A stretch of 57,389 bases of DNA from Candidatus Nitrosopumilus sp. (GCA_024644105.1 JAHELP010000003.1:1-57389); one strand, 5' to 3'; positions 1 through 9,800 are shown, counted from the stretch's first letter. Numbers and translations are program-made. The notes: generated by a model from the sequence alone, not told the origin.

Positions 1-519
1 GAGCCATTTCCTGGAATGTCAGGATACTTTTGGTATTTCCCACTGGGTGAAAAGTGGGCACATATTGGAGCAGGAGATTACAATAAACAACACATCAAAG
101 CAACAGATGATTTTTTGAAAAAACATGGAGGCAAAGTTCTCAAAACTAAAGGTCGTCCAATCAGACTAGCAACTCCAGACAGATGCAAGCCATACTATTC
201 AGGTAAAGTTGTTGGAGTTGGGGAATCAATTGGAACAGTCTATGCATTGCTAGGTGAAGGAATCATTCCATCAATGCAATGCGTTGAGATATTTTTAGAA
301 AACATGAACGATTTCAAAGCATATGAAAAGGCAGTAGAGAAACACTACAAAGTGTATGCCAAAGTGTTTAATTTTGTTCGAGCAAAAATTCACAAAGATT
401 TCAGCTTTTTCAAGGCACTGCCAGATTTTATTGCAATATTTCGTTACATGAAAAAGAACGAAGACAGATTTGGAATGAATATCAAAATAGCAGACCTGAT
501 GAAAGTTGCAAAGGCTTAG
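1..519 (+). CDS. Geranylgeranyl reductase family FAD-dependent oxidoreductase (3' part)
   Basis: The reading frame is open from the first base, so this is the C-terminal part of a larger protein whose FAD-binding N-terminus lies outside the window. The first visible residues (GYFWYFPLGEKWAHIGAGD) match the G-Y-x-W-x-F-P-x-G...x-G-x-G block of the archaeal geranylgeranyl reductase family. It is followed by the usual stretch in which the flavin domain closes (VVGVGESIGTVYALLGEGI) and a helical C-terminus. Family members saturate the double bonds of geranylgeranyl chains in archaeal membrane lipids at the membrane surface. The lipid precursor genes of this window lie 42 kb away. Its stop overlaps the convergent gene by four bases. 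Another flavin-dependent oxidoreductase of the same superfamily remains possible because the N-terminus is unseen. Confidence 0.75.
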   Translation, partial: EPFPGMSGYFWYFPLGEKWAHIGAGDYNKQHIKATDDFLKKHGGKVLKTKGRPIRLATPDRCKPYYSGKVVGVGESIGTVYALLGEGIIPSMQCVEIFLENMNDFKAYEKAVEKHYKVYAKVFNFVRAKIHKDFSFFKALPDFIAIFRYMKKNEDRFGMNIKIADLMKVAKA

Positions 520-1220
520 CTAAAACTTACAGAACCAAAACCTTCGCGATTAGTCCTGTTTGAGGCCATGTTATAATCATAGATTGTTTTAGAGTATTCT
601 TTGAATTCATCTTTCATTGGATCCAAATTGTCAGCAAGATAAAATCCAGGGCAGTCACCAGTAAATTGGTAAGTTGCATGTACTCTAGCCTTTCCTTGCT
701 CGTTTTCTAACCAGCTTGAAAACGGATAGAGATAGCACACACCTGGTCTATCAGGATGCATGCTGCAACCTCCCTTCTCATCTAAAAATCTGCATGAGAT
801 ATGAGTCCCATCTTCAGCTTCAGTTTCATCAGTTTTTCTTTTTAGGTTAATTGTAGTCATGGTGGTCATTTGGCCAGATGGACCAGGTTCTTGATATGTT
901 ACAGTTAGTGTTTCATTTTTTACAAAGTCTGAGGGTTTTTTGTATTTCAATCCCTTACCAATAGTAATCAAATCATCAGAAGTTAATGGTAATCGACCTT
1001 GTCTATCACAACAGTTGTGGCAGTCAGGCCAATAACATTTCCACAAGATGTATTTTTTTTCTGAATTCAAATAAGGTACGTGAAAGACAACATCCTTTAC
1101 CTTAATTGGATAATCAGAGACATCGGTAATTTTACCTAGCATAAAATTTCTAAGAATTGGGTCAACATCCCAATCTTTTTGTAATAAGTTCAGTGATTCT
1201 TCAATTTCGTTTTGAGACAA
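516..1220 (-). CDS. YkgJ/UPF0153-type cysteine-cluster protein
   Basis: This 234-aa protein carries a CYWPDCHNCCDRQGRLPL segment near residue 62 and a CRFLDEKGGCSMHPDRPGVC segment near residue 143. This two-part Cys arrangement is typical of the YkgJ family, putative zinc- or iron-chelating proteins, many annotated as Fe-S oxidoreductases. No signal peptide or membrane segment is visible, so it is probably cytoplasmic. The exact reaction of the family is not established. It converges on the reductase gene on its left and diverges from the small gene on its right, whose promoter must lie in the 20-35 bases between them. Confidence 0.7.
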   Translation of the reverse strand: MSQNEIEESLNLLQKDWDVDPILRNFMLGKITDVSDYPIKVKDVVFHVPYLNSEKKYILWKCYWPDCHNCCDRQGRLPLTSDDLITIGKGLKYKKPSDFVKNETLTVTYQEPGPSGQMTTMTTINLKRKTDETEAEDGTHISCRFLDEKGGCSMHPDRPGVCYLYPFSSWLENEQGKARVHATYQFTGDCPGFYLADNLDPMKDEFKEYSKTIYDYNMASNRTNREGFGSVSFS

Positions 1221-1240
1221 CTATTAAGTTATAACATCAT

Positions 1241-1576
1241 TTGCAGATGTTATTAATGTTGAGTGAAAAAGGAAAATATGCTTCAGCCACTGAGAACAGA
1301 AGATTTGTTTGGGCTGAAATTATTTGGCCTTTAATTTTGGAAATAAATGATGTTGCATTTTCATTGAATCAATTCCAAGTAAAGAGAGATATTATTTGTA
1401 AAGAAAAAAATCTATCAATTAATGTTCCATCAAGAGGTTTAGTTTCATTAATGCAAAAAGGAATTATCAGAAAAGAGGGAAATATTTACTCTATTCACTA
1501 CAAGTTAATTCCATACATGCGATTAAGAGCAACGTGTGATTATGCAACTGCAATTCACGAGGTTAGACTAAAGTGA
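1241..1576 (+). CDS. Small conserved-looking protein of unknown function
   Basis: Up to 111 residues, basic, with no signal peptide. I do not recognise the family. The C-terminal half (GLVSLMQKGIIRKEGNIYSI) could be the recognition helix and wing of a winged-helix fold, but this is weak. Three in-frame ATGs lie at 1241, 1247 and 1256. The AT-rich box at about 1219-1235 (CAACTATTAAGTTATAAC) sits too close to the first for a leaderless start and fits the second or third better, so the true protein may start at 1247 or 1256. Codon use is AT-rich like the neighbours, which supports a real gene. Confidence 0.55.
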   Translation: MQMLLMLSEKGKYASATENRRFVWAEIIWPLILEINDVAFSLNQFQVKRDIICKEKNLSINVPSRGLVSLMQKGIIRKEGNIYSIHYKLIPYMRLRATCDYATAIHEVRLK

Positions 1577-1621
1577 TTACAACAAATGAATATATTCTAA
1601 AACAATAAAATTTCTTCAAGT

Positions 1622-1709
1622 AGCCCGATAGTCTAGTGGTCAAGGATTCTGCCCTCTGGATCTCAAGAGTGGATAGGCGGGGACGGCAGTTCGAATCTGC
1701 CTCGGGCTA
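1622..1709 (+). tRNA. tRNA-Gln (anticodon CTG) with a 15-nt intron
   Basis: The acceptor stem AGCCCGA/TCGGGCT closes 1622-1628 with 1702-1708 and the discriminator is A1709. The D-arm is GTC...GAT, and the T-arm GGCAG-TTCGAAT-CTGCC is perfect. The anticodon stem CTGCC/GGCGG encloses 22 nt instead of 7. Removing 1660-1674 leaves the loop CTCTGGA with anticodon CTG at 1656-1658, which fits glutamine, as does the A1-U72 pair. The intron position (after base 37) is the canonical archaeal site. No CCA is encoded. The bulge-helix-bulge for the splicing endonuclease is not cleanly resolved by eye. Confidence 0.85.
1660..1674 (+). other. Predicted tRNA-Gln intron
   Basis: These 15 bases interrupt the anticodon loop of tRNA-Gln between positions 37 and 38. 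CTCT at the end of the 5' exon can pair with AGAG inside the intron to give a four-base-pair central helix, placing the 5' cut within a three-base GGA bulge. The 3' bulge is longer than the canonical three bases in that fold, so a relaxed splicing motif is implied. Confidence 0.65.
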
Positions 1710-1734
1710 CCTAAAAATTTCTAAAATAAAACTA

Positions 1735-2334
1735 CTATCTGGATGCTTGTGCTATTCTCTCTAACTCATTCTTTTTCTTTACAGAAGGAGCATTTGGATC
1801 ATTTGCTGCTGCAAGCATTAGTTGTTCTGCCATATGTTCTTCAATTGGTTTTGGATTTGAGAAAGTTGCTTCTTTGATAGCATCTGCGATAAACTTTAGA
1901 GCCAAATCAACTCTTCTAATTGGTGCAACATCAACTGAAACATGGTAAACAGTACCACCATAAACAATTCTAGTGGTGTCTTCATTTGGAGCAGAAAATT
2001 CTATGGCTCTAACCAAAACCTCTACAGGGTTTTGACCTGTTTTAAGTGCAATAATATCAAAAGAGGTCTTTACAGTATTGAGCAGTTTTGTTTTTTTACC
2101 AGTCATTCTTCCAGTGTTCTTTGCATATTTCTTTCCAAAGTGCATTGTTTTGTTGATTAATCTCTCAACGATGTTTACATCTGCTTTATTGAATCTCTTT
2201 AGTGCTGAACGTCCATAAGTGTATGGTAAGATTTGTTTTCTCAAAGAGATGGCAGTTTTTAATCCTGGATCTTTGACTTCAATATCAGATAAATCCCATT
2301 TTCTAAATAATAGTAAATTTTTGGTTTGTGCCAT
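1735..2334 (-). CDS. rps7: 30S ribosomal protein S7
   Basis: S7 binds the 3' major domain of 16S rRNA and nucleates assembly of the small-subunit head. The 199-aa product contains the archaeal S7 blocks GRSALKRFNKADVNIVERL, KTSFDIIALKTGQNPVEVLVRA and GGTVYHVSVDVAPIRRVDLAL. The frame is open upstream into rps12, but the start is set at the internal ATG (MAQTKNLLLF) at 2334, which lies five bases after the rps12 stop and gives a normal N-terminus. It is last in the L30e-nusA-S12-S7 operon, the usual archaeal order. A tRNA-Gln gene lies just downstream on the other strand. Confidence 0.95.
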   Translation of the reverse strand: MAQTKNLLLFRKWDLSDIEVKDPGLKTAISLRKQILPYTYGRSALKRFNKADVNIVERLINKTMHFGKKYAKNTGRMTGKKTKLLNTVKTSFDIIALKTGQNPVEVLVRAIEFSAPNEDTTRIVYGGTVYHVSVDVAPIRRVDLALKFIADAIKEATFSNPKPIEEHMAEQLMLAAANDPNAPSVKKKNELERIAQASR

Positions 2335-2338
2335 TTTT

Positions 2339-2776
2339 CTATCTCCTTGGTTTCTCCTTCTTTCCAATTACTAATTCATGTAATGAAGTACCATTAACTT
2401 TAGAAACTTTGAATCTAACTCCAGGAATATCTCCCATTGCACCACCCTGTGTTGCACCCATTCCTTCAATTGTAACCTCATCGTGTTCATCAATGAAGTT
2501 CATTGCACCGTCTCTTGGCAAAAATGCTGTTACAGACTTGCCATTTCTAATTAATTGAACTCTAACACATTTTCTAATAGCAGAGTTTGGCTGTTTTGCA
2601 GCTATACCGACTTTTTCTAAAACAATACCACGTCCTTGTGGTGCACCTCCAAGTGGGTCAGCTTTTTTATCAATACCAAGTTTTCTTCTTTTGAAAGTTG
2701 AGATTGCCCATCTTTGTTTTTTCTTTTTAGTTGTAAGAACTCTTCCTGCAAATAATCCAAGTGGTGATTTTCTCAT
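2339..2776 (-). CDS. rps12: 30S ribosomal protein S12
   Basis: S12 forms part of the decoding centre and contributes to translational accuracy. The 145-aa sequence has the hallmark [20 protein letters not shown] block at about residues 61-80, followed by [17 protein letters not shown], and ends in a basic tail (GKKEKPRR). Length is normal for archaeal S12. It lies between nusA (three-base gap) and rps7 (four-base gap), so co-translation is likely. Confidence 0.97.
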   Translation of the reverse strand: MRKSPLGLFAGRVLTTKKKKQRWAISTFKRRKLGIDKKADPLGGAPQGRGIVLEKVGIAAKQPNSAIRKCVRVQLIRNGKSVTAFLPRDGAMNFIDEHDEVTIEGMGATQGGAMGDIPGVRFKVSKVNGTSLHELVIGKKEKPRR

Positions 2777-2779
2777 CTA

Positions 2780-3244
2780 TTACATCTCCAAAGTTGCCCG
2801 TTCAGGGCTGTTAATCAATACACTACTAATATCAAAATATCGTTTAGCAAGTAGTCTTGCTTTCTCTGCATTTCTACCCTCTCTTCCAACTACAATTCCT
2901 TTCTTTCTTGGGTCTACCATAACAATTGCCTGTTTTGACCCATCTGCTCGTTTATTTATTTTTACTTCAGAAATTAGTTTAGAATTAAGCAAATTAGTCA
3001 AGAATTTTGCTGGATCTTCATCAAATTCTACCAATTCAACATTTCTCTTTACAATATTTTGCAATGATTTGATATGTACTCCACCCTTACCAATTGCAAG
3101 TCCCATTTTACCAGTATTAACTACAAAAATTACTCTGTCTTGTTTTTCATCTTCAACACAATCACGTGCAGTTGCACCAGTAACGTTTTGGAAAAGAGAC
3201 ATCATTCGCATTTGATCAGTTGTGAGTTTAATTGATTGTGTCAT
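2780..3244 (-). CDS. nusA: NusA-like KH-domain transcription factor
   Basis: The 154-aa protein has two KH RNA-binding domains with GKGGVHIKSLQNIV (about residues 58-71) and GREGRNAEKARLLAKRYF (about residues 120-137). It lacks the N-terminal RNAP-binding and S1 domains of bacterial NusA, as is usual in Archaea. Its role is thought to be RNA binding during transcription elongation or termination. It lies in the conserved L30e-nusA-S12-S7 order downstream of the RNA polymerase genes. The 64-base gap to rpl30e contains AT-rich boxes and a GGAGATAA that could serve as a ribosome-binding site. Confidence 0.92.
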   Translation of the reverse strand: MTQSIKLTTDQMRMMSLFQNVTGATARDCVEDEKQDRVIFVVNTGKMGLAIGKGGVHIKSLQNIVKRNVELVEFDEDPAKFLTNLLNSKLISEVKINKRADGSKQAIVMVDPRKKGIVVGREGRNAEKARLLAKRYFDISSVLINSPERATLEM

Positions 3245-3308
3245 TAGAATTCCTATTTATCTCCGAACAAAAAATGTCTCATTTAAACTTTCATTAAATA
3301 AATTATAG

Positions 3309-3632
3309 TTACTCATTTTGTTCCTCAGCTTCTGTATCTTTTAAAATTGATTTGATGCTTGCGTCATCAAGTGATGTAAATGAAATTGTTGATATTCTAA
3401 ATTGTAAGCCACATAATCTACCTAATGCGACTGAAGTTCCTTGAAAGTTTACTAGGGGTATTTTTTCTTTCTTTGCATCGGATTCAATTTGCTCAAACAT
3501 TTCTTTTTTAATTGATTGAGACAATACAATTAGCTTGGAATTTTTTACGGAGTTCAAAACTTGTTTAGAACCCATTGTTAGTTTATCTTCTTTACGGGCA
3601 TCTCTTAATGATTTTTCAAGTATCTTACTCAT
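3309..3632 (-). CDS. rpl30e: 50S ribosomal protein L30e
   Basis: This 107-aa member of the L7Ae/L30e/S12e RNA-binding superfamily contains KLTMGSKQVLNSVKNSKLIVLSQ rearranged in the typical order, a central region IPLVNFQGTSVALGRLCGLQ and an acidic C-terminus. L30e is a large-subunit protein and its position next to nusA is conserved in Archaea. Upstream on the minus strand a TATA-like CTATAAAG (3665-3672) lies about 36 bases from the start. This suggests that the ribosomal part of the cluster has its own promoter, separate from rpoHBA. Confidence 0.9.
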   Translation of the reverse strand: MSKILEKSLRDARKEDKLTMGSKQVLNSVKNSKLIVLSQSIKKEMFEQIESDAKKEKIPLVNFQGTSVALGRLCGLQFRISTISFTSLDDASIKSILKDTEAEEQNE

Positions 3633-3664
3633 TTGTTTTCCTAATGACGATCGTCTTGTCAGGG

Positions 3665-3672
3665 CTTTATAG
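3665..3672 (-). promoter_or_regulatory. TATA-like box upstream of rpl30e
   Basis: CTATAAAG on the minus strand is centred about 36 bases before the rpl30e ATG. It would give a transcript with a short leader covering rpl30e, nusA, rps12 and rps7. It lies in the only gap between the exported-protein gene and the ribosomal genes. Confidence 0.5.
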
Positions 3673-3707
3673 GTTTATTGAAAAATTAAGCGTGTAATAC
3701 TGAAAAA

Positions 3708-5351
3708 TTAGTTTAGGAAACCAAAAAGTGAACCAAAGTTAGAAAATGCCATACCTACTTCATCAAAAAAGTTACTGGATTTTTCTATTTCTGAATTAAC
3801 CAAATTAGTTTTTTTAGATACAGGTGGTTCTTGATAAGATATTTTTTCAATTTTTATTTCAGGGGGGCTATCTGTTGAATCAATATTTGAGGATAATGCA
3901 ATGTTGAGGTTTTTTCTAGCAGTTAGATAATTTGGATTCTTTTCCAAAATTTCATCATATAGTAAAATTGCATCCTTGAAATTTCCCATATTGGCAAGGG
4001 CATTTGCCTTGTTGTTTTTAGCAGGTAAGAAATCAGGATCAATGTTGATGGCTTGATCATAGTATACTATTGCCTCTGTCAAATATCCCAATTTACCTAA
4101 AGTTGAGCCCTTGTTTACAAGAATTTCTGCATCATTAGGGTTATTGATCAATGATTCATTGAAAAAATTCAATGAGCTTTCAAATTGACAGAGTCTATAC
4201 AATGCAGGACCCATTCCATCATAGTATGAAATTGTATCAGTGTATGTACTTGAATCACATTCTAATGTAATTTGGTTTAACAGTAATCCCAATTCCACAT
4301 CTTCTACAGTCAAATTATTTTCTTTTTTAATTTTATTTTGTTTAGTTGGTTTTTCTTCTACAACATTTGTTTTGATTACAGGTGTATCATTATTTTTTAT
4401 TACAGTATTTTCATTTGATTTAGTTGGCACAGAGATAATTTCTGGTGAATCATCAATGGGATTGGATTCATTGTTTGTAGTTGATTGTTTTTCAGATGAA
4501 GATGTATTTTCATTGTTGGTATCAGCATCATTTGTTGAACTTGGTTGTTCATCATTAGATGAATTTGTTTGCTCATCAGAATCAACATCATGTGATGAAC
4601 TTGATTCTTCATCAATAATGGATTCACTTGTCTCATCAAGTGTAAAATCTTCTTCAATTATTTGTGGGACTTTGTGATATTCAAAAAAAGATGTTGCTTC
4701 AGATTCGGCATAATGGGCTTTGACTGAATATGTTCCATCAACTCTAAAATTTACTCCATCTTTAACAAGAAAGCTTGTACCAAATTCCAAGTTAGAATCA
4801 ATAGTACCAAAATAAAATCCTGCGGGCATTCCAAATGGATCATAAATTCCTATTAGAACAGTAGGGGAATCCATGGATGAAACTAGACCAGTGATTTCTA
4901 CCACATCTGCATCACTGTATTGTTTTTTTTCAGTATAGAGAAGAATGATTTCAGGGCTTTTATTTTCATCTTGTAAAATTTCAGGTTCATTTACCTCTCC
5001 ATCTATTGTAAAGTAATAATTCTCAGACTCTTGGGCATAATCAAATTTTACCAAATATTCCCCAGGTTTTTCATAAGATGGAGAATCAAGAGATATTGTT
5101 TTGCTAAAGGTTTTTTCAGAGGTAATTTCTAAATTATTTGCAGATAAAATTTTTCCATCTGGATTATAGATACTCATAGCAATTACGGGCATTGTTTCTT
5201 CTAGAATTTGACCAGATATAGAAAGAGCATCACCATGATCATAGATTTCCTTATCAAAAATTACATCAAATGAATCTGCAAAGGCATCTGTAAAAATTAC
5301 AGGAGATAAGACGGTTAACACTAAGGAAATTCCTAATACATATCCTAACAC
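3708..5351 (-). CDS. Exported Ig-like/TPR repeat protein
   Basis: The 547-aa protein begins with a signal peptide (hydrophobic stretch LGISLVLTVLSPVIF, cleavage near ADAFADS). Two Ig-like domains follow (about residues 30-125 and 135-225), each with the D-K/Y-x-x-G-D-x-x-x-I-x-G-x-I pattern seen in the PEFG-CTERM proteins at 14-18 kb. A low-complexity Ser/Asp/Asn linker (about 240-340) is followed by three TPR-like repeats (about 375-490; NDAEILVNKGSTLGKLGYL, ADIDP-type units). It has no C-terminal membrane anchor. It is probably a cell-surface scaffold. It is unusual to find it inside the RNA polymerase/ribosomal protein cluster. Confidence 0.7.
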   Translation of the reverse strand: MLGYVLGISLVLTVLSPVIFTDAFADSFDVIFDKEIYDHGDALSISGQILEETMPVIAMSIYNPDGKILSANNLEITSEKTFSKTISLDSPSYEKPGEYLVKFDYAQESENYYFTIDGEVNEPEILQDENKSPEIILLYTEKKQYSDADVVEITGLVSSMDSPTVLIGIYDPFGMPAGFYFGTIDSNLEFGTSFLVKDGVNFRVDGTYSVKAHYAESEATSFFEYHKVPQIIEEDFTLDETSESIIDEESSSSHDVDSDEQTNSSNDEQPSSTNDADTNNENTSSSEKQSTTNNESNPIDDSPEIISVPTKSNENTVIKNNDTPVIKTNVVEEKPTKQNKIKKENNLTVEDVELGLLLNQITLECDSSTYTDTISYYDGMGPALYRLCQFESSLNFFNESLINNPNDAEILVNKGSTLGKLGYLTEAIVYYDQAINIDPDFLPAKNNKANALANMGNFKDAILLYDEILEKNPNYLTARKNLNIALSSNIDSTDSPPEIKIEKISYQEPPVSKKTNLVNSEIEKSSNFFDEVGMAFSNFGSLFGFLN

Positions 5352-5402
5352 ACGTATATCAACGTAATTTTGTATTTAATAATCACGTAGAAATTATACT
5401 TT

Positions 5403-6581
5403 TCAATCAACTGTAATTATAGAAGATATTGTTGGAGATAAAATAATAGGATCATTTATTGAATTCCAAACAAAAGTTTCGATTTGATATTTTCCAGATT
5501 CAGTGGGAGTCCAAGATTGAGAAACATCTAGAATTTGTTTTGGTGAAATTTCACTCTGTATCCAGGATAATGACTCTACATAATTATCAGAATTTTTTAC
5601 TTGGAATAGATAAACAAATTTTTGATTAAAATCATGTTCGTTTTGTATAGTTCCAACTATCTGAATTTGATTATTTAATGAAAATGATTCTAATGTACTT
5701 CCCAAACCATCAGAAAACGAAATCGGTAAATTTGTGAGTCGCTCTACTGATGGAACTGAAGAGTCAACACTTGCAAAGGTTTTGATTTCCAAATTATCAG
5801 ATATAGAATATGGTTTGGGTAGAGTATAATCATCATATTTTGCAAATATTTTATCTCCAGGAATAGAATAAAGTCTATTTCCACTAGAGGGTGAATTTTG
5901 AGATAATTGAACAGTGCCAATAAAGGAACCAGAAGATTCAGAAGTTTCTACAGCATTTACTTCAATACCTGCCACATCAGAATCTGAAGAGATTTGTAAT
6001 GTCAAATGATCCAAAGCCTCAGGGTTCAGATTCATATCAGAATCAATGACTCTAATAATTGCAGAATCATCTAAAAAGATGACATCGTCTGAAAAATTAA
6101 TTGTTCCAACATTCCAACTTATAGGAACAGATTCTACCAACACAACACCGTCTGCAAACTCAAATGAAATGGTAACTGCAGAATCCCTTTCTACTTCTAA
6201 AAATCCACTAGTGGGACCACTACCAACTGTTCTAGGAGTTGTATCGACATTCCCATCACCGTCCACATCATGCTCAAAACCTGTAAGAATTACTTCGGCA
6301 GTAAAGATACCGGAATTTACATCTGTTTCAGTGAATCGATATTCTTCTAAAGAATTATCAGATGTAGAAATTTTAATTGAATGATCTTCAGTTCCCCCAA
6401 TCGTATCTATAAGATATCTATCTGAATTCCAGCTTGGAGCAATAATTGTAATTTTCATTTTGTCAGTCCATGAATAAACGGGCTTGTCAGTAAAAATTGG
6501 AGAGTACGGATTGTTGTAATCAGGAGCAGATTGCCCAAATGCAGGAAATAACATCAAAGAAAGCAGTACAAAAAACATCAT
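5403..6581 (-). CDS. Exported S-layer-like modular protein
   Basis: A 392-aa protein with a short signal peptide (MMFFVLLSLMLFPAFG). It contains repeated motifs shared with the 1060-aa protein at 26.1-29.3 kb: a D-x-D-x-N-x-N block (IDSDMNLNPEALDHLTL, about residue 180) and E-T/S-x-x-x-S-G-x-F-x-G/A blocks (TETDVNSGIFTAEV near 85; ETSESSGSFIGTV near 212). The C-terminal 100 residues form another beta-rich domain ending without a membrane anchor. Function is unknown; the modules suggest an S-layer or S-layer-associated protein. It follows LSm by 46 bases and precedes the TPR protein on the same strand. Confidence 0.65.
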   Translation of the reverse strand: MMFFVLLSLMLFPAFGQSAPDYNNPYSPIFTDKPVYSWTDKMKITIIAPSWNSDRYLIDTIGGTEDHSIKISTSDNSLEEYRFTETDVNSGIFTAEVILTGFEHDVDGDGNVDTTPRTVGSGPTSGFLEVERDSAVTISFEFADGVVLVESVPISWNVGTINFSDDVIFLDDSAIIRVIDSDMNLNPEALDHLTLQISSDSDVAGIEVNAVETSESSGSFIGTVQLSQNSPSSGNRLYSIPGDKIFAKYDDYTLPKPYSISDNLEIKTFASVDSSVPSVERLTNLPISFSDGLGSTLESFSLNNQIQIVGTIQNEHDFNQKFVYLFQVKNSDNYVESLSWIQSEISPKQILDVSQSWTPTESGKYQIETFVWNSINDPIILSPTISSIITVD

Positions 6582-6627
6582 ACTAAAAATTGTGATTTAT
6601 TGGATTTAACGGTTGGTAAATAAATTT

Positions 6628-6858
6628 CTAAGATTCTTCTTCAGGTAGTGAGACTGCAAGGATGTTATCACCACGAAGTAATATTTTTCCAAGTTTTTCA
6701 TGCTTTTCCTCAGTTACATCTTCAGCATCATCTAGGGTTAGATTCATGTGAATATCAAAATCTTTTAGTTTTCCCTGAACAGTTCGTGTATTTCTTAATC
6801 GAAGCAATACAACTTTGTCTTTACTATTATTCATCAATGTAGAAATTTCATCGGCCAT
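6628..6858 (-). CDS. LSm (Sm-like) RNA-binding protein
   Basis: A 76-aa archaeal Sm-like protein with the Sm1 motif (KDKVVLLRLRNTRTVQGKLKDFDIHMNLTL) and Sm2 motif (KILLRGDNILAVSL). Such proteins form heptameric rings that bind U-rich RNA. The frame allows a start three codons earlier (MIIMADEIST); the ATG of MADEIST is preferred because it gives the usual short N-terminus. It lies just downstream of rpoA on the same strand, and co-transcription with the polymerase genes is likely. Confidence 0.9.
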   Translation of the reverse strand: MADEISTLMNNSKDKVVLLRLRNTRTVQGKLKDFDIHMNLTLDDAEDVTEEKHEKLGKILLRGDNILAVSLPEEES

Positions 6859-6884
6859 AATTATCACTAAACTCTAAGTATCTC

Positions 6885-9800
6885 CTATTTTTTCTTGCTT
6901 ACTTGCATGTATAAGTCAACAGTACCACTTCCAATTGGAATGTTACTTCCTACAATAACGTTCTCTGTAATACCCTTGAGTTGTTCAATTTCACCTTGAA
7001 GTGCAGCATGTGCAATTGTTGGAACTGTAATTTCAAATGCAGCTCTTGCAAGAACACTATCTTTAGTTCCGGCAATTCCATGTCTACCAATTTGTTGCAT
7101 GTAACCTCTAGAGCACATCAAATCAGATACTAGCATGATGTATCTATTATCAACTTCCAATCCTTGATCTCCCAGAGTATGGTTAAGTTCATCAATTAAT
7201 GAATTTCTTGCAGCCTCAATTCCCAGCGTTCCAGCAATTTCAAAGACATTATTTGTTCTGACATTCTTTTTATCAATGCCTTTGACTTCAAGGACTTTAG
7301 CAATGTTAGAACCAGTTGTTTGAATAACCCATTCATCATCTTTTTGAACTAGTGTAACTCGTTCAATGTCTGGAACACCCTTAACAGTAGTGTTTAGAAC
7401 TTTATTTCTAATTGCAATTGCAGTTGCAGTATCAGCCTCGTCAACCAAGTTCAACGTGATTAATTCGCCGGTAATTTCCATTTTGAATTTTTTATTGGAT
7501 GAAAGTGCTGCCTCTATTTCTGTCATAGAGCATCCTCTCTCTTTAAGTCGGTTAGGACTGATTATTAATTTGATATTTGTAGAATAGTCAGTCTCAGTGT
7601 TTGCAATTAATGCACTAACTTTGGTTTGTAATACATTTCGTGCGACTTCAATTGCTTTTTCTCTAGACTTCTTTGAATCTGCATCAAGGTAAATATCCAT
7701 TGTTGGAGTAACTGGTTTCTTTCTTGCGTCAACTAGTTCAATTAGTCTTGGAAGACCCAAGGTAACGTTTCTTTCTTTAATACCTGCAAAGTGGAAAGTT
7801 CTCAAAGTCATCTGAGTACCTGGTTCACCAATAGATTGTGCAGTAACAATTCCTACACCTTGACCTGGTTCTACTTTGGCTTTGTTATACAGTGAAAGTC
7901 CCTTCTTACAAACGGCTTCAACACCATCTTTACTTAGATTAGATTTGTGTAATGCATCAGATACAAGGCTTGTCAATCTTGGATTAAATGTCTTGGTGTA
8001 TTTTTTGGCAAGAGTGTCAATTTCTTCTTTGGTTGCTTTCTTTCCTGAATCAATGATTGTTTGTGATTCTGCTAATCTGCTTGCATTAAATGCTTCACCA
8101 TGATCACTTTTCTGGACATCAATACCATCCTCACCATAAAGGAATTGAACAATATGTCCATGAGGATCTCTTACAGTTCCATCATATTCTAATCTAATGT
8201 GTTCTAATGCGTTAATCAATCTACGCTGCATGTAACCACTTTGTTGTGTTCTGACTGCAGTATCTACTAGTCCTTCACGACCTCCCATGGCGTGGAAGAA
8301 AAATTCTAAAGCTGTTAGACCTGTTCTATAATTTGATTTTACAAAACCATGTGCATCAGGATTACTGTCATGTTCTTGATAGTGTGTTAATGCACGATTA
8401 CTATATCCATCATTCATTCTATTTCCTCTTCTTGATTGTTGTCCAAGTGCTCCTGCCATCTGACCCACGTTAAGTGCTGAACCTCTTGCACCGGTTGTTG
8501 CCATAATTTTTCCTGCATTGCTATCATCAAGTGAGTCATTTGCAGTATCTCCTGCTTTGACTCTGGCTTTACCTAATTCATTAACAATGTAAGCCTCTAA
8601 AGCTTCTTCTGCCTTCATACCTCTTGTAAGTTTGAGGGTACCTTTCTTGTATTGGTCAGTTAAATCAGCAACAATATCATATGTCTCATTAATATCATCA
8701 AGAATTTTCTGCACATTCTTTTCTGGAACTTCAAGATCACCATAACCATAACTGAAACCATAGTGGGTGATGAATTGTTTTACCATAATTAGAATTGAAT
8801 TTAAGAAGTTTTTACCAACTGCATTTCCATAGTCTTTTGTAATTCTGTGTAAGATACTTTCTGGCTCTTCAGCACCGATTGAAGTCTTGTCAATTACACC
8901 ACTGATTAACTCACCGTTTTTAATTACAACATCCTTGTCTGGACCTTTTGTTCCCTTTGACCATTTTGATGTAAGGACATAGTTGAAATCTTTTGGAAGG
9001 AATAATGAGAATAATTGTTTTCCAGTGTATGCAGGACCATCTTTTGTTTTTGTTCCAGGTTTTGGAAGTACATCAGAATAACCACCAAGCATTGCATAGT
9101 TTGAGAATTCCTGAACAGAAAGTGTAGTATCATCTTTAGTTAGAAGGTATGCACCTGTTACAAAGTCTCTGAGTGCTCCAATGATTGGACCACCATATCT
9201 TGGAGAGATTAATTGATCTTGAACTCTCATTAACAAAATTGCCTCTGCTCTTGCCTCTTCACTTTGTGGTACGTGAAGATTCATTTCATCACCATCAAAG
9301 TCAGCATTGTATGGTGGACAAACAGATGGATGTAATCTGAAAGTTTTACCAGGAAGTACTCTCACATAGTGAGCCATAATTGACATTTGGTGCAGAGATG
9401 GCTGTCTGTTGAACATTACAATGTCACCATCTGCAAGATGTCTTTCAATCAAATAGCCAATCTCAAGTGTTTCAGCAATTGTAGAACGGTCTTCAACGAA
9501 ATCTAATCTAATTTTTACACCATCAGGTCTAACGATATAGTTAACACCTGGGAATTTTTCAGGTCCATTGATTACCAATTTTCGCATTCTTTCAATATTC
9601 CACTCAGTTACGATTTCAGGAATGGTTAATTTCATAGCAACTTGTTCAGGAACACCAACTTCGGATAAATCCAAGTTAGGATCTGGAGAGATAACAGTTC
9701 TACTTGAAAAGTCAACTCTCTTTCCAGATAGTGAGCCTCTAAATCTTCCCTCTTTTCCTTTGAGTCTCTGAGTTAATGTTTTGAGTGGACGACCAGAACG

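Noticed and set aside
2691-3215. 174-codon frame antisense to nusA
   Set aside because: It lies wholly opposite clear nusA and rps12 coding sequence and is a shadow of their codon bias.
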